Part shown: one piece after another, positions 6,601-10,245 of the stretch
How positions within the stretch are numbered: the stretch's first letter is position 1
How the letters are laid out: the number at the start of each line of letters is the position of its first letter
Assembly (NCBI GenBank): GCA_031269205.1
Contig: JAISZM010000105.1
Span: 1 to 10,245, forward strand
Direction of reading: 5' to 3'
Length of the DNA: 10,245 bases
DNA from: Eubacteriales Family XIII. Incertae Sedis bacterium
Lineage (GTDB): Bacteria; Bacillota; Clostridia; Peptostreptococcales; Anaerovoracaceae
Notes under the pieces: model-generated
What the model was told of the DNA's origin: nothing
Database searches by the model: none
What the model saw: the letters and a program-made list of their open reading frames with translations, nothing else
Program-made: the position numbers and the translations under genes

Positions 6601-7897
6601 TACTGGAACTGGCGGCGCGATACGTTCGATAATAGAGCGCCGGGCCGTCGGTGAACACTGCGGCGTCTATGCGGCGTGTACGGCCAACCCTCACGTGATC
6701 CGCGCGGCGATGGATGCGGGCAAGGAGTCCGGCGTCCCCGTGCTTATCGAAGCGACGGCCAACCAGTGCAACCAATACGGAGGCTACAGCGGGATGCTCC
6801 CGGCGGATTTTGCGCGGTACGTGGGCAAGATCGCGGAGGAAGCCTGCTATGACCCGGCGCGCGTCGTCCTCGGCGGCGATCATCTCGGTCCGCTCGTCTG
6901 GAGCGGTGAACCCGCAAAGAGCGCGATGGCAAAGGCCGAAGAACTCGTGAGACTGTACGCGGACGCCGGTTTCGGTAAGATACATCTGGATACGAGTATG
7001 CGGCTCGGCGACGACGATCCGTCCGTCCCTCTTTCGGACGACATCGTCGCCGGGAGGGCGGCCCGCCTCGCGGCCGTCTGCGAGCGCGCGGCGAGACGGG
7101 CGGGGCGCGAGATAGAGTACATCGTCGGCAGCGAAGTGCCGACGCCCGGCGGAGCGCACAGCGCCGACGACGACGCGCCGACCGTCACGTCGCCCGCGGA
7201 CTTCGAAAAAAGCTGGGCGGCGTTCAGGGATGCGTTCGCGAAAGCGGGTCTCGCCGACGCCTTCTCGCGCGTCGTCGGCGTAGTCGTCCAGCCGGGCGTC
7301 GAATTCGGCGACGACACCGTGTATCTCTACGACCGCGCGGCCGCGGCCGGACTCATGAGCAAGCACAGGGAGCCGGAGTACGCGTCCATCGTGTTCGAGG
7401 GTCATTCGACGGACTACCAGCCCCGCGAAAAACTCAGGGAGATGGTCGAAGACGGAGTGGCGATACTGAAAGTCGGACCCGCGCTCACCTTCAGTTTTCG
7501 TGAAGCGGTGTTTGCGCTCGCGCACATAGAGAACGAACTCGCGCCGCGGGTTCCGTCGCGCTTTCGCGAGGTATTGGAAGAAGCCATGCTCGAGCGGCCG
7601 GCCGATTGGGAAAAATACTACACGGGAACGGAAAATGAGCGACGCCTGAAACGCGGATACAGCTTCTCGGACCGCAGCCGCTACTATTTCAACGAAGAGA
7701 AGGTGCGCGCGGCGCGCGCGGCGCTCTTCGCGAACATAGACGCCGCGGACATCCCCGCGTCGCTGTTGTCCCAATACATGCCGGCCGCCCACAAGCGCCT
7801 GAGCAGCCAAGGCGCCAAGTCGCCCCTCAAAGCCGAAGAACTGGCGCGAGCCCACATAAGAGAACTGATAGAAGATTACCTCCGCGCGATCAAATGA
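6587..7897 (+). CDS. GatZ/KbaZ-family (PF08013) protein, probable ketose-6-phosphate 4-epimerase
   Basis: A 436-residue TIM-barrel protein of the GatZ/KbaZ family (E. coli GatZ about 420 aa). Family blocks are intact: IEATANQCNQYGGYSGM (54-70), VVLGGDHLGPLVW (93-105) with Asp98 and His99, KIHLDTSM (131-138), IVGSEVPTPGG (179-189), VVVQPGVEFGD (232-242), FEGHSTDYQ (270-278) with His273, and ILKVGPALTF (293-302). The Asp-His and later His resemble the metal site of class II aldolases. In E. coli this family stabilises the tagatose-bisphosphate aldolase GatY/KbaY; in Agrobacterium a member epimerises tagatose 6-phosphate to fructose 6-phosphate. No GatY/KbaY gene is in the window and the neighbours are a kinase and a GatD-like dehydrogenase, so the epimerase role is preferred here by inference. 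The ATG lies 14 bp inside the dehydrogenase gene, with GGAAAGG at 6568-6574 as ribosome site. This is the last gene of the coupled set. Confidence 0.9.
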   Translation: MKTNNTGTGGAIRSIIERRAVGEHCGVYAACTANPHVIRAAMDAGKESGVPVLIEATANQCNQYGGYSGMLPADFARYVGKIAEEACYDPARVVLGGDHLGPLVWSGEPAKSAMAKAEELVRLYADAGFGKIHLDTSMRLGDDDPSVPLSDDIVAGRAARLAAVCERAARRAGREIEYIVGSEVPTPGGAHSADDDAPTVTSPADFEKSWAAFRDAFAKAGLADAFSRVVGVVVQPGVEFGDDTVYLYDRAAAAGLMSKHREPEYASIVFEGHSTDYQPREKLREMVEDGVAILKVGPALTFSFREAVFALAHIENELAPRVPSRFREVLEEAMLERPADWEKYYTGTENERRLKRGYSFSDRSRYYFNEEKVRAARAALFANIDAADIPASLLSQYMPAAHKRLSSQGAKSPLKAEELARAHIRELIEDYLRAIK

Positions 7898-7903
7898 CAC
7901 CCG

Positions 7904-7931
7904 TTGCGTTTGCCGCTGATTGCTATATAAT
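7904..7931 (+). promoter_or_regulatory. Probable promoter for argS
   Basis: A perfect -10 TATAAT at 7926-7931 (within TATATAAT) lies 16 bp after TTGCGT at 7904-7909, a weak -35 matching three consensus positions. It sits in the 97-bp gap after the GatZ-like gene, about 60 bp before argS, in an AT-rich patch that stands out from the GC-rich surroundings. It would separate expression of argS from the sugar genes. No terminator hairpin was seen before it. Confidence 0.55.
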
Positions 7932-7994
7932 AGGTACGTTATGAAGCGGGACTTTGGTAAGTTACCTGATAGCGGGAGAAAAGGATAGGCGGAA

Positions 7995-9854
7995 TTGCGG
8001 GACTACAGAAGAGAGATCGCGGACAGGATAGCGGGGATAGACGAGATTGCGGAGGCGGGGCTTACGCCGGACGAGGTGTACGCCCTCGTCGAGACGCCGC
8101 CGGACGAGACGAAGGGCGACTACGCCTTTCCGTGCTTCAGGCTCGCGAAAACCTTCCGCAAGGCTCCGCAGCAGATATCCCGGGAACTCGCTGAAAAGCT
8201 CGCGCTGTCCTTGGCCGGAGCCTCCGTTCCGGGAAATAATGATGGGGGAAGCGTTGGCGAAGGCGCCGGCGCGGACGAAACCGCCGCCGCTGACGCGAGC
8301 GAATACCCCGCCGCCATAGACCGCGTCGCCTGCGAGGGCGCCTACGTCAACTTCTTCATAGCGCGCGAGGCGCTCTCCCGGGACGTCGTCGCCGCCGTGT
8401 GCGCGGATCCGGACGCCTACGGCAGCTCCGACATCGGCGCGGGCCGCAAGGTCGTCGTCGAGTTCTCGTCGCCGAACATCGCCAAGCCCTTTCACATCGG
8501 CCACATCAGGAGTACGGTCATCGGCTCCTCCATCGAGAAGATATACCGCTTCCTCGGCTACGACACGGTGCGCGTCAACCACCTCGGCGACTACGGCACG
8601 CAGTTCGGCAAGATGATCGTCGCCTACAGGCGCTGGGGCAAAAAGGAGGACGTCGAGGCCGAGCCTATCGCAACGCTGCTTTCCTATTACACGAAATTTC
8701 ACGTAGAAGCCGAGAAGAATCCCTCGCTCGAGGACGAGGCGCGCGAGACCTTCGCGAAGCTCGAGCGCGGCGGCGCGGAGGAGACGGAGCTTTGGCGGTG
8801 GTTTCGCGAGGAGAGCCTGAAGGAGTTCGGGCGCGTCTACAAAATGCTCGGCGTCGAGTTCGACTCGTACGCGGGGGAGAGCTTCTATTCCGATAAGATG
8901 GATCGGGTGATAAAAGAGCTTGAGGCGAAGGGCCTGCTCATAGAGTCGGACGGCGCGCAGATTGTAGACCTCGACGAGTACGGACTCGGCAAGGCGCTCA
9001 TCAGGAAGAGCGACGGATCGACGCTCTACATCACGCGCGACATCGCGGCCGCTCTATACCGCAAGGAACAGTACGATTTCTACCGGAACATCTACGTCGT
9101 AGCCTCGCAGCAAAACCTTCACTTCGCGCAATGGAAAAAGGCGCTGGAGCTTATGGGCTACGGCTGGTCGGACGACTGCGTCCACATACCCTTCGGCCTC
9201 GTCAGCCTCGAGGGCGGCACGATGTCCACGCGCGAGGGCAGGGTCGTGTTCCTGGAGGACGTGCTGAAGGGCGCGGTCGAAAAGACGCGCGAGATAGTCA
9301 TAGCGAAGGACGTGAACACGAACGACGTGGACGAAACGGCGCGGCAGGTCGGCATAGGCGCCGTGATATTCAACGAGTTGCACAATAACAGGATAAAGGA
9401 TTACGTGTTCAGCTGGGACAAGGTTTTGAATTTCGACGGAGAGACGGGGCCTTACGTGCAGTACGTCCACGCGCGCGCCGCAAGCGTCCTGCGCAAGGCC
9501 GCGGCGACTTCCCACACCGCCGATCCGGGCGCCGCCAGCGCGACTTCCCCCGCGGCCTTCGCCGCCGGCGTCGACTCGTCCTTCCTGACGTCCGACAGCG
9601 CCTTCGCCCTCGCGAAGGCGATATACGGCTTCCCCGCCGCCGTGATGGACGCGGGAGAGAAGTACGAACCGTCCGTCGTGACGCGCCACATCGTGAACGT
9701 AGCCCAGGCGTTCAACCGCTTCTACCACGATGAGCAGGTGTTGGTGGACGACGCGGACGAGAGAGCGGCGAAGCTCGCCCTCGTGTTCGCGGCGAAGCAG
9801 ACGATACAGACAGGGTTAGCGCTCCTGGGCGTGGAGGCTCCGGAGAAAATGTGA
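7995..9854 (+). CDS. argS: Arginyl-tRNA synthetase
   Basis: Class I synthetase that charges tRNA-Arg with arginine. It has the N-terminal tRNA D-loop-binding domain (1-130, with ETPPDETKGDYAFPCF at 33-48), the catalytic core with HIGH at 167-170 (SPNIAKPFHIGHIRST), NHLGDYGTQFGK (195-206), a KMSK-type loop in the form MSTREG (410-415), and the DALR anticodon-binding domain (NFDGETGPYVQYVHARA, 479-495). The end LLGVEAPEKM is typical, so the protein is full length. At 619 residues it is longer than the usual 550-580, owing to two Ala/Gly-rich inserts at about 75-106 and 503-530. The start is TTG at 7995: an in-frame TAG at 7986-7988 excludes anything further upstream, AAGGA at 7981-7985 is 9 nt away, and the protein then begins at the position expected for the family. 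It has its own likely promoter, so its link to the sugar locus is probably only adjacency. Confidence 0.97.
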   Translation: MRDYRREIADRIAGIDEIAEAGLTPDEVYALVETPPDETKGDYAFPCFRLAKTFRKAPQQISRELAEKLALSLAGASVPGNNDGGSVGEGAGADETAAADASEYPAAIDRVACEGAYVNFFIAREALSRDVVAAVCADPDAYGSSDIGAGRKVVVEFSSPNIAKPFHIGHIRSTVIGSSIEKIYRFLGYDTVRVNHLGDYGTQFGKMIVAYRRWGKKEDVEAEPIATLLSYYTKFHVEAEKNPSLEDEARETFAKLERGGAEETELWRWFREESLKEFGRVYKMLGVEFDSYAGESFYSDKMDRVIKELEAKGLLIESDGAQIVDLDEYGLGKALIRKSDGSTLYITRDIAAALYRKEQYDFYRNIYVVASQQNLHFAQWKKALELMGYGWSDDCVHIPFGLVSLEGGTMSTREGRVVFLEDVLKGAVEKTREIVIAKDVNTNDVDETARQVGIGAVIFNELHNNRIKDYVFSWDKVLNFDGETGPYVQYVHARAASVLRKAAATSHTADPGAASATSPAAFAAGVDSSFLTSDSAFALAKAIYGFPAAVMDAGEKYEPSVVTRHIVNVAQAFNRFYHDEQVLVDDADERAAKLALVFAAKQTIQTGLALLGVEAPEKM

Positions 9855-9923
9855 CGATGGTGAATCCGCCGTCCGCGGGGCAGTCTCTGTGAAGCAGGAA
9901 CTAAACGGCGATTTGCTCATTGA

Positions 9924-9941
9924 GTAGATTTGCGTAGATTT
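9924..9941 (+). promoter_or_regulatory. Phased direct repeat in a possible promoter region upstream of the last gene
   Basis: GTAGATTT occurs at 9924-9931 and 9934-9941, a perfect 8-bp repeat with a 10-bp period, that is one helical turn. The stretch is AT-rich within a 121-bp gap (9855-9975). TTGCTC at 9913-9918 and TAGATT at 9935-9940 (16-bp spacing) could be a weak -35/-10 pair overlapping the repeat. The repeat may be an activator or repressor site; it is not tied to a known factor. Confidence 0.35.
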
Positions 9942-9948
9942 TAGAGAA

Positions 9949-9963
9949 CGGTAATAGTTACCG
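9949..9963. promoter_or_regulatory. Perfect 15-bp palindrome (candidate operator) before the last gene
   Basis: CGGTAA-TAG-TTACCG is a perfect 6-bp inverted repeat with a 3-nt spacer. It lies directly before the GAGGAGGAG ribosome site (9965-9973) and just after the weak promoter-like sequence. Position and symmetry suit an operator for a dimeric repressor; as RNA it would be a small hairpin next to the ribosome site. There is no T run, so it is not a standard terminator. Confidence 0.45.
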
Positions 9964-9975
9964 CGAGGAGGAGTC

Positions 9976-10245
9976 ATGCCCAATTATCGAAGGCTCGGCA
10001 CGAGCGGCGGAAAACTGAAGAGTGACGCCGGCAAGGGCGCCAAGGAAGGTAAAGACAGCAAGGCCGGCAAGGGCGAGCAAGACGCCCGGCGCAGCGCCTT
10101 CGCGCGCGCGCTGAAAAGCGACCCTTCCAAAAGGGAGCGCGACAAGGCCACGAGGGACAACGCGCTCGCGCGGCCACGCGAGGAAACCTGGCTCGCCTAT
10201 CGCCCCGACCGCGTAAAAAAATATCTGACGCGCTATCTCGACGAG
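9976..10245 (+). CDS. Unidentified lysine-rich basic protein, 3'-truncated by the window edge
   Basis: An open frame of 90 codons from ATG 9976 runs off the end without a stop. The start is convincing: GAGGAGGAG at 9965-9973 ends 2 nt before it. The product opens MPNYRRLGTSGGKLK, continues with a Lys/Gly/Ala/Asp low-complexity stretch (about residues 13-40) in which AGKG occurs twice, coded by an exact 13-bp repeat at 10027-10039 and 10063-10075, and then turns into a charged, probably helical region ending EETWLAYRPDRVKKYLTRYLDE. No signal peptide or membrane segment is visible. The strongly basic, disordered N-terminus suggests contact with nucleic acid or another polyanion, but I do not recognise the family and assign no function. 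A palindrome and a phased repeat just upstream suggest it has its own regulated promoter. Confidence 0.75.
   Translation, partial: MPNYRRLGTSGGKLKSDAGKGAKEGKDSKAGKGEQDARRSAFARALKSDPSKRERDKATRDNALARPREETWLAYRPDRVKKYLTRYLDE

Noticed and set aside
6581..7900. Minus-strand open frame of 439 codons opposite the GatZ-like gene
   Set aside because: It is the mirror frame of a strongly conserved gene, is arginine-rich, shows no motif, and has no promoter or ribosome site evidence.
7962..8702. Minus-strand frame of 246 codons opposite the start of argS
   Set aside because: It overlaps the conserved argS N-terminus and HIGH region and encodes a low-complexity Val/Gly/Arg/Ala-rich product, so it is a shadow frame.
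9949..9963. Palindrome as an intrinsic terminator of argS
   Set aside because: The stem is only 6 bp with a 3-nt loop, there is no T run after it, and it sits directly beside the ribosome site of the next gene.
1..10245. CRISPR array, tRNA or rRNA gene, insertion sequence or phage signature
   Set aside because: No spaced repeat array, cloverleaf-like segment with TTCGA-type arm, transposase motif or terminal inverted repeats were seen; nearly all of the sequence is taken up by recognised coding regions.

Overview
The window is a GC-rich, densely packed stretch of a bacterial genome in which every recognised gene is on the + strand. Most of it (1-7897) is a carbohydrate-catabolism locus; the last quarter holds the housekeeping gene argS and the start of an unidentified lysine-rich protein. 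Isoleucine is often encoded by ATA and arginine by AGG despite the high GC. Together with a LacI-family regulator, a GTG start, a TTG start and AGGAGG-like ribosome sites, this suggests a GC-rich member of the Clostridia or a similar lineage. That assignment is an impression, not a proof.

Layout: (1) 3-1526, L-fucose isomerase lacking about its first 84 residues, cut by the window edge; (2) 1542-1862, a small RhaM-type sugar mutarotase; (3) 1925-2938, a LacI-family repressor; (4) 3018-4028, an aldo/keto reductase; (5) 4025-5545, an FGGY carbohydrate kinase starting at GTG inside the reductase stop; (6) 5548-6600, a GatD-like zinc dehydrogenase; (7) 6587-7897, a GatZ/KbaZ-family (PF08013) protein; (8) 7995-9854, arginyl-tRNA synthetase with its own likely promoter; (9) 9976-10245, the 5' part of an unknown basic protein preceded by a perfect palindrome and a helically phased direct repeat.

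Genes 4 to 7 are tightly coupled (4-bp overlap, 2-bp gap, 14-bp overlap) and probably form one transcript. FucI and the mutarotase fit entry of L-fucose or D-arabinose, and the kinase could act on the ketose made by FucI. However, reductase, kinase, GatD-like dehydrogenase and GatZ-like protein, in that order, also spell a possible route of their own: aldose to polyol, to polyol phosphate, to ketose 6-phosphate, then C4 epimerisation to fructose 6-phosphate. No GatY/KbaY aldolase, PTS component or transporter is in the window. The GatZ-like protein therefore may work as a stand-alone ketose-phosphate 4-epimerase, as shown for a PF08013 member in Agrobacterium, rather than as an aldolase chaperone. 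This is the most interesting hypothesis here; the exact substrate cannot be read from sequence.
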